Below are positions 1-19,266 of a stretch of 64,000 nucleotides of DNA, one piece after another; the first letter of the stretch is position 1, and the number at the start of each line of letters is the position of its first letter. Source of the DNA: Trebouxia sp. TZW2008 (taxonomy: Eukaryota > Chlorophyta > Trebouxiophyceae > Trebouxiales > Trebouxiaceae). Both the position numbers and the translations under genes were made by a program. Under the pieces are notes generated by a model. That model was not told where the DNA came from. It did not search any database and worked only from the letters and a program-made list of their open reading frames with translations. The stretch is from positions 1 through 64,000 of the forward strand of contig BDIU01000016.1 of the NCBI GenBank assembly GCA_002118135.1, given 5' to 3'.

Positions 1-268
1 AGTTGTCTTGTTGTAAAAATTTGAACGCCTCTCTCCATTAGGGGAGAACACGAGATAAACAAGCAATGTCTTGTTTACAGTGTCTTCCGAGACACGAGAT
101 AAACAAGCAATGTCTTGTTTACAGTGTCTTCCGAGTTGAGTGCAGCTATGGCAACACCAAACTGTTTGACACCCTTGCACCTGCTCAAATGCCTGCCTAA
201 AACCAAAACGTTGCCTAGGCCCGACTTATTCATAATGTGCGACCTACTCAGGACTGAGTCAGTTCACA
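1..268. repeat. MOCS3 3' flank with 44-bp tandem duplication
   Basis: A 44-bp unit occurs twice head to tail (48-91 and 92-135) and is identical in both copies. Each copy holds an inverted-repeat core (ACAAGCA...TGTCTTGT) and, on the minus strand, a TGTAA motif, the usual green-algal polyadenylation signal. It lies just downstream of the minus-strand MOCS3 stop codon, so the TGTAA copies could serve that gene (inference). I see no gene here. Confidence 0.7.
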
Positions 269-3200
269 TCAAAGCTCTGGAAAAGAGGGATCAGCTTGTT
301 TAGACCATGCAGTCAAGCCACCAACCAGATCTACTGCTGAGGTAATGCCATGCTTGCGAAGCAACTGAACAACATGTTGAGAGTCGTTACCGCGTCTGCA
401 GACCACGACTACATCACCAATGACCGAGCCTGCAGCATCTAATTCTGTATCAGGCTGTGAAGACGCACTTGCTGCATTCTGATGCAACGGGTTCGCCTGC
501 GCATTGCCTTGATCGCAGGTCACAGGAGGACTGCCTTCTTCAAGATCTACAGAATGCTGACTGGGCTCGCCATGAACTGCAGCTGAAGTTGTTCCTTGTT
601 CATCTGCTATGAAAACATTGTTGTGGTGAAGTCCCATAGCCGGCTGATCAGCAGTTCCATTGAGTGTAGCTGAAGTTGTTGACTGCGTGCACTGTTGGAC
701 CATTTCTGCCAGATGGTGCTCAGCTTCATTAAAGGGATAATTCACAGACCCTGCACTGGCGAATCTTGTGTGGGAAGTGTGCACAAATTTGAAGGACAGC
801 ATACAAAGCTGTTGTACTGTTGTATCAGAACAGCAGGCATGAGCACAGCAGTTGTGCTGAGAGGACGTTAAACTCTCAGTGGCAGGTCCTGGGTTCAATT
901 CCCAGATCTATAAACACCGCTTAGTATACTGTGCGGGACCCTGGTGATAACCCAGCCGGTTGATAACATTGGGTTGTCCAGTTGCTACAAACCGGCGCTG
1001 GTCTGGTAACCACTCAGGCTGGCAAGAAATACTTTGCCACCTGCCTTTCATGGGCGGTACCAGGATTGTTGCCAGTGGGCAGTTGATTCTTGAGTGGTCT
1101 TCATCAACGGTGCAGAAAGAGAAAGACAGGGAACAAGGCATGAGTAGCGGTGCCTTGGGTTGCAAATGTGATTGTCCCTGAGGATTGCCTGCTCTATCTT
1201 AGAGCAGGACCAGGACGCTGTGGTCTATCTGCAGTCTCCTTATCACGCCTCACGGCGTAGTCATTTCTCATTTTCTCATTTTCTCATGAGCACAGCAGGG
1301 CACCTGTGTGTCTGCAATCTTGAACTTGCCTAGCAATGCAGTACTTGCATGTCAAGCTGATTGCTAGTCATTCTATTTGATTTGAACACTTTTGACATCA
1401 TCGTCCAACAAATATGACGAGAATTTAGCTTGACGCGCAAGTATTGCAAGGTCTACCCACTGTGATGGCGATTCAAGATATAGTCTGAACGATACTAGAG
1501 TGCATACTTCAGCAGATTTGACAAATAAAGCCTGGCAATTGCACAATTGACACGCACCTGACAAATGTGCAATTTCAAACTCCCGGCGGGGCCTCACATC
1601 AAGCACCAGGGGCTTGGTTTCAGAGCCTTGCAACCTGGCAGCAAAGCTGAGAGCATCCACTCTGCGGCAAAGCAGCACAGCTTTGCGACAAGTGTTGCAG
1701 ATGAATGATAGACATGTCACTCGTCAAAGGTTGTGCACACGTGGGTTCACTGCTATACAGTCTCCCAGACTACGTAGAGATTGAGGGCGAGGCTCACATC
1801 TGCATTGCTATGGGGTGAGCACCAACGCATAGCATTGATCTATCTGCTTCCTGTTTGTGCTAACTCAGAACTCCATTGGCCCATGCATGACACTGGATCA
1901 GCAGCACAACATGGTCGTGCTCATGCAACGCTTGCTTGCATGTACAAGGGTCTGAAGCACCTGAGTTCCAGCAGACACCACTGCAATTTCCATATCCTGA
2001 CAATGCCGGCCTTTGCAGAAATGACCTGACAGTGCTAGCAAAGCATAATGTCAGCACAAAGGGAGAACGGTTGAGAAATCCTGGCCTGGCTATATTGCTC
2101 AGCGCATAAGCACAAAAATGACAGGCACAGTTGTCTCAGCAACTGCAAGGATGGTCATTGTTTTGTAGAGGCTGGTAATGTTGACAAGACAAAAGTTGTT
2201 GCTTAGTCTGGTAACAGCAATATGACAGGGCAGTGATGCCACTGTGGGGATTGGTCTGATAACATCAATATAACAGGGCACTGATGCAACTGCTGGTCAC
2301 ATCAACATGACAGCTTACCGTTGCTCTTCAGGCAATATTTGCAGCTCTGCTGGGCCTGTATCATTGGCTGGCTGGCCTGTGAATTCTGTGTAGCTGTATG
2401 ACGGCAGGGACTGAGCTGTCATGGTTGCATTCTGGCCACAAGCAATACAGTTACTCATCCTGCAAAGGACAGCAGACGCATGTTGAGGGCTAAAAGTACA
2501 ACAGGTGGATTCTAACGGTTGCAAACCAGCCACAGGCGCTTGGAAACTCTGCATCTGCAAAGAAGAATCATCTGCACTGTCGGCACACAAGTTATTGCAT
2601 GTGCCCTCATGGACGACTGCGTTTGCTGACAAGATTTTGATGACTGCCCAGCAGTAACTTCATGAACCTGACCAGAATTCCATTCAATGCCTCATAACAC
2701 AGTCAGCAAGACCACATACACTGTTGACCAGCATTCACCCACCTAAGTCAGGTAAGACTTGTCATGCTGGCATGTTGTGTTGCACATTGCGCTGGCTGTG
2801 TTATGTTTGGGGTCTAGCAAGACATGTTTTGAAAGCACAGCAACTTTGTGTACCTAGCACGCAGCTTGACAGTGTGGAAACGCATAGCCAGCCCGTCAAA
2901 CAGCACCAGCTTCCTGCTGGCTACCTGGCCCACATCACCTAGGATCTTGATAGCTTCCAGGGCCTGTAAGGAGCCTATAATGCCAGGGATGACGCCCAAC
3001 ACGCCAGCATCTGAGCAACGTGAGCAGCTCTCTGCTTGGGGCGCCACAGGGAAAAGGCATCGATAGCACGGCCCTACAGCAAGCACAAAGACTGCAGGAA
3101 AGAACAGAAAAGACAGTGTCTGAGCAACATGAGCAACTCTCTGCTTGAGGCGCCACAGGGAACAGGCAGCGATAGTGTGGCCCAACAGCAAGCACAGTGA

Positions 3201-5267
3201 CTCTATGGCAGACAGCCTGTAATCTTGATAATTGTGACCTGTCAAGATCTTCTTAATGCAAGGGGGTGTTTCTGCTACAACACGCCAGCTTGCTGCACAA
3301 CTTGGCCCAACCTGGTGCCTCTGAGAAGCTTGGACAAACATACCGTCTTGACCACGTTTGTATGCTGTAAGCTGTCCTTCAGTCCCAATGGCTGCTCCTG
3401 ACACCAAGGGCTTACCAGCAACTAGGCAAGGCATAATGGTACAGCGGTGAAAGATGACACCATAACCTGTAAAGCTTTGATATACCGTCTTCACCATGAT
3501 TGTACACTGTCAGCTGTCCTCCAGTCCCGACGGCTGCTTCTGATACCAAGGGCTTACCAGCAACTAGGCAAGTCATAATGGTACAGCAGTGAAATATGAC
3601 AAATGAACGTGTCAAGCTTTGACTTAACGTCTTGACCATGATTGTACACTGTCAGCTGTCCTTCACACCCAATGGCTGCTCCTGCTACCAAGGGCTTACC
3701 ATCAGCTAGGCAAGGCACCATGGTACATCGAGGAAACATGACAACTGATCAATTCAAGCTTTGACATAACGTCTTGACCATGATTGTACACTGTCAGATG
3801 TCCTGCATTCCCGACGCTGCTCCTGAAACCAGAGGCTTGCCAGCATCAAGGCAAGGCATAATGGTACATATATTGGTGAAACATGACAAGTGAACCTCTA
3901 AGGCTTTGACATACCATCATTGTGAGTGTACACTGTCAGCTGCACTTCAGTGGCTGCTTGTGACATCAAGGCTTGCCAGCAAGTACACACGCATCGCTGA
4001 TCAGATACCTGCTGGGTGCATTGTCTGTGCAGTCCAATGCCACATTCAACAAGTCGACTGACTCTGTAGAGCTTTGACAAGCATACCGTCTTCACCGTGA
4101 TTGTACACTGTCAGCTGTCCTTCAGTCCCTATAGCTGCTCCTGATACCAGAGGCCTGCCAGCAACTACACACGCATCGCTGATGAGGTATCTGCTGGGTG
4201 CATTGTCTGTGCAATCCAGCACCACATCATATCGCGAAACCAGCTGAAGCGCATTCTGTGGAGTGAAAGCCTGCTTCTGCACCTCAATCTGCAGCAAAGC
4301 TTGTAGGATCAGCAAGATAGCAGCATGGCAAGGAATGGAAGGACACCGCTGGATGGACAGGCTAGGTACCTGGCGTTGATTCATTTCATTTAAACGTGTG
4401 CTAGACAGGCTCAGCAGGCCCAGCTAGGTATGTACTGGAGCAATCAACTGAACCCACCCAGTCCGTTCCAGTGCTATCCCAAATCAATTGTATTGAGCTT
4501 GACTTGTACTTCGCATGTACCTGAATAATTATGCTGTAAGCTGACTACAGGTCCGCACAGCCCCTTTCAAACAACTAAGCAGCCAGCATGGTTGGGGAGC
4601 TCAGCGAGCAGCATGATCAAGTCAGCTGCGAATGCTGATTGGTCAGCAAAACAGCTTCAGATGGATTTGCTCACTTTGAGAACCATGTTCAGGTGCGCTG
4701 CAGAAGCTGTTCTCACCTTGATTGAGCCATTGAGTGCGCGGCAGGCAGTTGCTGCAGATTCTGCCTTGCGCACCCCAACTCGCGTCTCCGAGTGGATGAT
4801 CTGCCGATGCAGATTATTAAGCTCAACCACATCCTGGTCAACGATGCCGATGCGACCTGCTCCAGCGGCTGTAAGATACAGGGCAGCGGGCGAACCCAAC
4901 CCTCCTGCCCCGATGATCAGCACGGATCCGGCCAGCAACCGCGCCTGCGCTGCATCCCCACTCCGCTTTGAGTTGCAGCAGTTGCAGCCTTTCAGCTAAA
5001 GGCATATGTGATCGCAAGCCACCAACCTTGAAGACCGAATGAGGGCAAGAGCAGCTGACGGCTATAGCGAGAAATCTGCTCTGAAGTTAAAGGATGTGAT
5101 GCAGTTTGCCAGCTACCCTGGCTATGCTGCCGTGCAGGGGTGTCTGCGGGCTGCGCATGTTCTGCAGAGGTCGTAGTTGCTTGCTCAAGTCTGCGTCTAA
5201 GACTATCGTTTTCTTTCCTTAACTTGTCCAGCTCATGCTGAATATTGGACATACTCATTTGCGCCAT
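269..5267 (-). CDS. MOCS3: MOCS3/CNX5/Uba4: adenylyltransferase and sulfurtransferase
   Basis: Two-domain E1-like enzyme. The N-terminal half adenylates the C-terminal Gly of ubiquitin-like sulfur carriers (MOCS2A, Urm1). The C-terminal rhodanese domain then passes on a persulfide, for molybdopterin synthesis and tRNA wobble-uridine thiolation in the cytosol. Exons in gene order: 5267-5027, 4949-4675, 4288-4087, 3073-2854, 2459-2319, 1661-1558, 750-269. Phases agree throughout and give 554 aa. Visible in order: a short coiled coil ([17 protein letters not shown]); the nucleotide-binding [46 protein letters not shown]; the zinc pair CSRC and CIACG; rhodanese [16 protein letters not shown]; and the active-site loop CRRGNDSQ. 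The last exon carries an insertion of about 95 residues between PFNEAEHHL and the active-site loop, not expected in the family. The start follows from the family N-terminus and leaves only 120 bp to the divergent neighbour. Confidence 0.95.
830..1180. repeat. possible tRNA-derived SINE in MOCS3 intron 6
   Basis: At 880-900 a 5-bp stem with a 7-nt TTCAATT loop (CTGGG...CCCAG) has the exact form of a tRNA T arm (box B). A second stem (GAGAG...CTCTC, 867-885 region) precedes it like an anticodon arm, but its loop is too long. The acceptor ends do not pair, so this is not a working tRNA. A non-coding stretch of about 280 bp follows. A decayed SINE is the best reading, with weak support. Confidence 0.3.
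2168..2315. repeat. 37-48-bp degenerate tandem repeat in MOCS3 intron 5
   Basis: The pattern CTGRTAACAKCAATATRACAGG recurs at about 2170, 2208, 2256 and 2293, right beside the exon 5 donor (minus strand). No coding sequence is recognisable in it. Confidence 0.55.
3118..3196 (-). repeat. echo of MOCS3 exon 4 (acceptor side)
   Basis: A copy of the start of exon 4 ([14 protein letters not shown]) with the preceding intron end lies in intron 3, upstream of the real exon (3073-2854). Exon-derived bases are highly similar. The conserved CYRC has become HYRC and the copy ends after about 20 codons. Confidence 0.85.
3339..4050 (-). repeat. array of five donor-side echoes of MOCS3 exon 3
   Basis: Five tandem copies of the 3' part of exon 3 (encoding [22 protein letters not shown]) plus the following donor fill most of intron 3. 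They begin at about 3339, 3484, 3624, 3765 and 3905, so the spacing is close to 141 bp. The copy nearest exon 3 reaches furthest back, to the codons for [13 protein letters not shown]. Some copies retain open frames and GT at the donor; others carry indels. Confidence 0.9.
4381..4450 (-). repeat. 70-bp intron repeat, copy 1
   Basis: On the minus strand it reads TTGATTGCTCCAGTACATAC, then CTAGCTGGGCCTGCTGAGC, then an ATGAAATGA tail. It lies in MOCS3 intron 2 in transcript-sense orientation, about 93 nt before the exon 3 acceptor. Related copies are at 18420, 21549, 22731 and, weakly, 33724. Confidence 0.8.
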
Positions 5268-13480
<8,213 letters not shown>

Positions 13481-13486
13481 ATGACA

Positions 13487-14680
13487 ATCTTAAAGGTGCA
13501 GCAACTTGATGTCATACTTCTGCTGCAACGCCTTGTTCTGCCCAAGCCCATTGGACATACAAGCTTTTTCATGTTGAGCAGCACAGGAAACCGGGCGTTG
13601 CCAGCGGTTCCTGCCCAGTCAATGTCAATAAGCGTCATCCTTTCTGCTTCTATCAAGTGTGTTATATAATGGTTGCATTTAAACAAATTACCATGCTACA
13701 AAGGCCTCATTGCCCTGCTCTTTCACGTCGTCAAAGTCAGCAGGTACGGGTGGAGTTGATGCTTGGCTTGTAGTGCTGCTGAACCCCAGAGCCCTTTTGG
13801 AGCACAGCGCGTCCCCCATGCGCGGAGAAAATGGCCAACTAGTGGCGTTGAGATCAACGCCTTGCGGCTATCACAGGTCGGCAGATTGCAACGTATGCCT
13901 TTGGATACCTGTAGCACTCAATCAGTACTGCAATAAAATGCTGCCATCGGCCTATGGTAGGCGAGCGGCGCGGCGGTGTGGCCTCGCCTCACCTGACCCC
14001 TTCGTCGTGTTGCTTGACCAACTCCTGCAAGCGCGGTACAGCATTCGTCCACAGATGTCAACAGATAGCGGCTTGCCAAAGTCAAGTTTGGATTGAAAGT
14101 CTGCGTGCCATGCACCGTCTGGTACAAATGCGAAGCGTGACCCAAGGGGTGTTGCAACCTTGCATGCACTAATCACTGGCTGACCGGTGACATATGCCGT
14201 GCCTTGACCGGGTAGCTGCAGCTAGCAATGCAGAGCATGCGTTGATAGCATTGTGCCCTGACAAGGAACATTTATCCGAGTTTTGCCCTGCATATTGATT
14301 TGCAAAGCACCTTGACAGCATGCCAGTCCACCAGCACTAAGCATGCAGCGCTTTAGAGATTTGCTGGCTCCTTGATGATCATAACAGTTGCCGTTTTTGC
14401 TTTTGTACACAACCGTCCTTGTATGCTTAGGTTAGCGTGATTGTACTCTGCACTTACCAGGGCTAGCAGCAAGGAAGCTGCGGTTTGTCCTTGTCCCAAG
14501 CACCACTAAATACTGGATGGAGCGCTGGCATGTCTGTACAGACATGTCTCCCTGGGTGCAGCATCGAAGGACCAATGCCTTTTCTTCATCAGTGCAAGCA
14601 TGGCGCTGAACAACGATATTGTTTAGCTGCAAGCTCTTGTCTTGTTCCAGTATTTGCTGTGCCCTGACCATTCTCTGCAT
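13487..14680 (-). pseudogene. kinase-like protein remnant (tentative)
   Basis: Minus-strand pieces look coding but do not assemble cleanly. A first exon from 14680 ends at a strong GTAAGT donor near 14455 (contains MVRAQQILEQDK, NNIVVQRHACTDEEKALV). A second block at 14208-14045 has an open, family-like texture (VATPLGSRFAFVPDGAWHAD). A third holds LQELVKQHDEGVR. A fourth at about 13670-13490 holds LIDIDWAGTAGNARFPVLLN and then HDIK-like text. The last two resemble the catalytic-loop and DFG regions of the Crinkler/FunK1-type kinase-like fold (LIDFDWAG..G..RYP). The HGD catalytic motif is not visible and frames shift between blocks, so I call it a probable remnant; a real gene with unusual introns is possible. 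Confidence 0.3.
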
Positions 14681-15095
14681 ATCTGCTCTGTATGTGCAGC
14701 ATGGGATGCTTGTTCTGACTTTGCGGCATCAAAATTGCTGAAACAAACATACCTGTACATCAATGAGACGATCAGTCAAACAATTAGTTGCAGCACAACC
14801 TGATTATGATTCATGTTTGTTTTGGCTTCGGCCAATGCTTGATCAGCTGAAACGGTCACATCTATTCCTGCATAGGACGCATACTGCAGATATGCTACGG
14901 ACATGTGTCCTCTCAGACCTGTGTACTTGAATTCGTGCACCAGACAACAAATATCGAATCGATGGACTCCTCACGTGCAAAGCGCAAAATTGGTCTCGGA
15001 GCATGCACAGTGGTGAGCGTCCGTAAAGCTACCACCGAGGCACCTTTGACCGAGCGATCTGACTACGAAAAGGCTCGCGAAAGGTCTCACCGCGT
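14681..15095. promoter_or_regulatory. upstream region of PDH E1-alpha
   Basis: No gene is visible in this 415-bp stretch between the remnant and PDHA. It contains one CACGTG box (14972-14977). I see no convincing TATA box. Confidence 0.35.
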
Positions 15096-18000
15096 ATGGC
15101 GCTTCTGCATCAGAGCGCGCATCGTTTGTGCCACCTGCTTCAGTCCCAAGCACTGCGTGCTGGGTCTTTGCATGTCAGTCAACGACCCTTCTCTGCAGAG
15201 CCTGCACCCTCGCAATCGGATGACAGCTTGACTGTGACCGTGAACCCGTTCAAAGGCCACAGATTAGAACCACCCAGTCGAGATGTGCAGACCAGCAAGC
15301 AGGAACTTCTCGGTATGTTCGAGGTGAGCCTTTTGATTCGCATCCAGCATGCACCACCATTACGCATGGCATGCGCGCAAACACGCCAGCTGTATAAGAC
15401 TGCTTGACGTGTTGTTCCCCTACAGACAATGGTGCGCATGCGACGAACCGAGATTGCAGCTGACCTGCTGTACAAGCAGAAACTAGCACGAGGCTTTCTG
15501 CATCTGGCAGATGGTCAGGAAGCTGTCCCTGTTGGCATCGAGGCAGCCCTAGACTTTAAAGACAGCATGATCCAGAGCTACAGGGATCACTGTACATACT
15601 TGGGGCGTGGCGGGACAGTCAAAGAGCTCTTTGCAGAATTGCTGGTATGATCTTGATTGCATTCAGACCCAGTATGGTCTGCCTCAGGATATCAGGGCGC
15701 TGTGTGGTTGTCATGAATTTCAATTCTGCCTGAGAAATCACAGCTTCAACATTGTCTCATGCTGGGCTGCTCTTGTTTGCAGCTCTGATCGTTGTCACAG
15801 CATGCACCTACCCAATAGTTTGAGTACAGTAAACTCTCCTCATAAAGACTGCTTTGGTTACCAAGAAATTTGTCCTTACATCAAAATGTCCTTACTCAGA
15901 GGGACCACTGCAGTCAGAAAGTAGTGATTGGTTACGAATGCCGTGGTCCTTACATCGAGATTGTCCTTACATTGAGTGTCCTTACAACGAGAGTTTACTG
16001 TACACCCAGAGCATGCATCAATGCAAGCTGCCAGCAAGGCAACGACACCTACACCTTGTTCGCTGTCATCTTTTCAATGCTATGCCAGCATCAGTACTGT
16101 TGAACCATATGCCTGTATAGTTATAGCAGAAGAATGGTGGCTCCGTTGCACATTGCAAGCACCTGACCTGCGCAAGCAGCAGCACTTTAGCCACATACAC
16201 CTATCACTGCTTTGAAACATGTCACAATCAGTAGACATTGTTATCAATGGAGCATGATCAAGAGGGGTCGCATGTGCAAAGGGGCACATCTTCCAACTCC
16301 TGGCTGCAGCTTAACAATTTCAAACCGCATGGAACGCACGTGTATATCACACTTTTATGTTGTATCACTATACTATGTTCTGATACTACACTGCATGTGC
16401 AGGGCAAGAAGGATGGGTGTGCAAGGGGCCTGGGTGGTTCCATGCACATGTACAAGCGTGAGCACAACTTCTTTGGAGGCATTGGTATTGTGGGTGAGCA
16501 ATGCCCCCTTGGAGCCGGATTGGCGTTTGCACACAAATACAGAAATGATGGCCATGTAGCCATGGCACTATATGGTGATGGCGCTGCAAACCAAGGCCAG
16601 CTATATGAGGTGAACACATATGGTTTGTCACCATCACAATGCTACTTGGTTAGTGTGTGATGTGTAATCGCCGTCAGCTTTCAGTGCATTGCTCTAGTTG
16701 CACAGCATGATGTTGCAAGGGCAGTCAGCAACATATGTGGTGATGGGGCTCCAAACAACGGCCAGCTATATGAGGTGGGCACACATGCTTTTGTCATCAT
16801 CATGATACTGCTTGGTTAGTGTGTTATATGCAATGACCATTAGCTTTCAGCGCATCGCTCTAACTGCACAGCATGATGTTGCAAGGTTGGTCAGTAATGT
16901 GTGTGGTGATGGGGCTGCAGACCAAGGTCAGCTATATGAGGTGGGCACAGTTGTTTTGTGTGTAGTGGTGTGTCACGTGCAACACGGCATGTCTTTCATG
17001 CTTCAATATCTGATTTTGACATCAGATGACAGGCCATGTTGCATGCTTGGCTAAGCATTTGCAGATGCTGATGTTCTTTTTCAAAAATGCTTTGTTGTTG
17101 AGGCACATGACAATGGTTTTCTGACAGAATCATGCTTCATTGTATCTCATCTGTACAGTGTAACCCAAGGATTAATGGCATTTCAGTTATGTGCAAGCCA
17201 TTCAGCAAATTGACAAAAAGTGTGACAATACTCACAGGCTTTCATCATTTTGGCCATTTGGGAGGTGCCATGTTTCTTCGTCTACAGAAAAATCACTACG
17301 GCATGGGCACAACAGAAAGGTGGGCATCCAAACCGGTGGCCTTCTACGCAACAGGGATTTATGTTCCTGGCACGTGCAAGCCATTTGTCAATAAGTCAGG
17401 CCTGTGCCAATGCTTACAGGCCTTCAACATGTCAGTTATCTGGGAGCTGCCAGGTATCTTCGAGTGTGAGGACAATCATTACAGCATGGGCACAGCAGAG
17501 AGACGGGGATTCAAATCAGCAGCCTTCTACGCAAGAGGGGAATCTGTCTCTGGCATGTGCAAGCCATCTGTCCAACTAACAAATGCTGTGCCAATGCTTA
17601 CAGGCCTTCAATATGTCGGCAATTTGGGAGCTGCCGTGTATCTTTGTCTGCGAGAACAATCACTATGGCATGGGTACAGCAGAAAGGAGGGCATCTAAGT
17701 CAGCAGCCTTTTACACAAGAGGGGATTACGTTCCCGGCATGTGGGTTGATGGAATGGACTGCTTGGCTGTCAAGCAAGCTGTTGCATTTGCCAAGAAGTT
17801 TGCCCTTGAAAAGGGACCCATTGTACTAGAAATGGTGAGCATTGTCCAAAAATGTTGCACGTGAAATGTCCTTTATTGTTTGATGAGTGTCAAGAGCTGT
17901 TGGGTGATGCTTGGGTGTAACTCCCTTCATGTCAGAATGTCACCAGTCCACAAAGTCGCTGCACCACACAGCTGTGATACAACAGTAAGGGTTAGATAAC

Positions 18001-19266
18001 AGCACATCATAAATCTGTTTACACTTTAAAGCCAGACATGTGACTACAGACTAGTGATTAGGGTAAGCTTTTCCAGCCAGATGTAGCCATGACATGTCTC
18101 TCCCTGTCAGCAGCTATGCACATGCATGCCTGCACCTGACTCTGCATTTTCTGACATGAGCGTTTCGCGAGATTGAAAGGTTTCGGGTTTTCGATTTCTC
18201 TAGGCTTCGATATATGTTTGTCACAAATGCATGCTTGCTACTACATGTGCATCTCCTTACAGCTTGACCTCAAGTGACTCAAGTGCCACAGCTGCATGCT
18301 TTTACTTGCTGTTTTGCCGCGTTATTGAAGTGTAGCACCTGCATGCATGACAACAGCAACCTTGCTGAGACAAAACAGGCCCATTTGTGCGCACCTATTA
18401 GCACAGCTGTTGCAAGACAGCTGATTGCTCCACTACGTACCTAGCTGGGCGTGCTGAGTATGGTTTAGCATGCGTTTTGAAAGCAAATGGAATGCGGGGT
18501 TGCAGGACACGTATAGGTATCACGGGCACAGCATCAGTGATCCTGGGAGCACATACAGAACCAGGGATGAAATCAGCGGAATCAGGAGAGCCAGAGATCC
18601 CATTGAGCATGTCAAGACTCTGCTGACAGAGAACAACTTTGCAGAGGGATCAGACTTGAAGAAAAGGGAGAAGCAGATCAAAAGGGAGGTAAGACAGCTC
18701 AGGCAGCTTGGACAAAACTATTTGCGTTACATTGATGTATGCACCTAACAGCGTCACATCCTTGCTGTATGCACCTAACAGGATGGCATTCATTGCTGCA
18801 TGCACCTAGCAAGATCACCTTGCGAGCAAGCATGTGTATCATGATTTTCATGATTTTCGAGATAACAACATTGGAGAAGGCAGCTAAGCCAGGAGACAGA
18901 TGGATGCAAGCATGGTGCATCATATGCATGTCATGCTCTTGTTTGCAACACCTGCAGAGGTGGGGACCTTTCTGATAGAAATGTTGCTGCAGCAATCAAT
19001 GCCCGGACAGATATGCTTGGTTGCAAACACAACCATAGATGGAGAACAAATATGTACATGCATTAGCCAGCCGACAAGACTAATTGCACTGTATATGAAG
19101 CTGAGAGCGTAATGCTGCTGTGCTGTTGCAGGTTGAAGCTGAAATTGAGGAGGCCAAGAAGAGCGAGTTTCCTCCCATCGAGGATCTATGGAACAACATC
19201 TATGCAGACGGCTTGGGTGCAAAGTTGCGCCCCATAGAAATCAGCAAACCCAAGATTCAGCTGTAG
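15096..19266 (+). CDS. PDHA: pyruvate dehydrogenase E1 component alpha subunit, mitochondrial
   Basis: Thiamine-diphosphate-dependent decarboxylase subunit of the pyruvate dehydrogenase complex, which turns pyruvate into acetyl-CoA in the mitochondrial matrix as an alpha2beta2 tetramer. Exons: 15096-15323, 15426-15644, 16403-16609, 17604-17834, 18506-18688, 19132-19266; all junctions are phase 0, giving 400 aa, the family's normal length. The N-terminus ([20 protein letters not shown]...SQRPFSAE) is a typical Arg/Ser-rich mitochondrial presequence. The thiamine-diphosphate motif spans the exon 3/4 junction: [12 protein letters not shown], then [10 protein letters not shown]. The phosphorylation-loop sequence [20 protein letters not shown] is intact, suggesting control by PDH kinase (family knowledge). 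Introns 3 and 4 are long; intron 3 holds exon echoes from both sides, and intron 2 a MITE. Confidence 0.96.
15825..16002. mobile_element. MITE with TA target-site duplication, copy 1
   Basis: Terminal inverted repeats of about 14 bp (CAGTAAACTCTC... and ...GAGAGTTTACTG) are flanked by TA on both sides. This gives an element of about 174 bp in PDHA intron 2. The interior contains TCCTTACA several times. TA insertion and this size suit a non-autonomous Tc1/mariner or pogo derivative. No transposase is present. A diverged copy lies at 39430-39605. Confidence 0.85.
16690..16960 (+). repeat. two donor-side echoes of PDHA exon 3
   Basis: Copies of the exon 3 end ([13 protein letters not shown] plus donor) lie at about 16733-16790 and 16900-16960, downstream of the real exon end at 16609. 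Spacing is about 165 bp. Both keep GAG|GTGGGC as a possible donor. The copied part is the GDG half of the thiamine-diphosphate motif. Confidence 0.92.
17170..17580 (+). repeat. two acceptor-side echoes of PDHA exon 4
   Basis: Copies of the first 50 or so codons of exon 4 begin at 17239 and 17419; the real exon starts at 17604 (spacing 180-184 bp). Both are open in the same frame across the copied part ([21 protein letters not shown]). Both break off at the same point (VPG/VSG, then intron-like GTGCAAGCC), so neither can replace the whole exon. Confidence 0.92.
18420..18484 (+). repeat. 70-bp intron repeat, copy 2
   Basis: It reads TGATTGCTCCACTACGTAC, CTAGCTGGGCGTGCTGAG and TTTTGAAAG. It lies in PDHA intron 4 in transcript-sense orientation and ends about 21 nt before the exon 5 acceptor (18505). 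Confidence 0.8.
18725..18815. repeat. 37-bp tandem repeat, three copies, PDHA intron 5
   Basis: The unit TGCACCTAACAGCRTCAC with a variable spacer recurs at about 18738, 18770 and 18800, 40-130 nt after the exon 5 donor. It has no coding character. Confidence 0.6.

Noticed and set aside
876..902. Functional tRNA gene
   Set aside because: Only the T arm is convincing; acceptor ends do not pair and the anticodon loop has the wrong length.
17239..17834. PDHA exon 4 copies as mutually exclusive exons
   Set aside because: Both copies lack the second half of the exon (from VDGMD onward) and a proper donor, so they cannot replace it.
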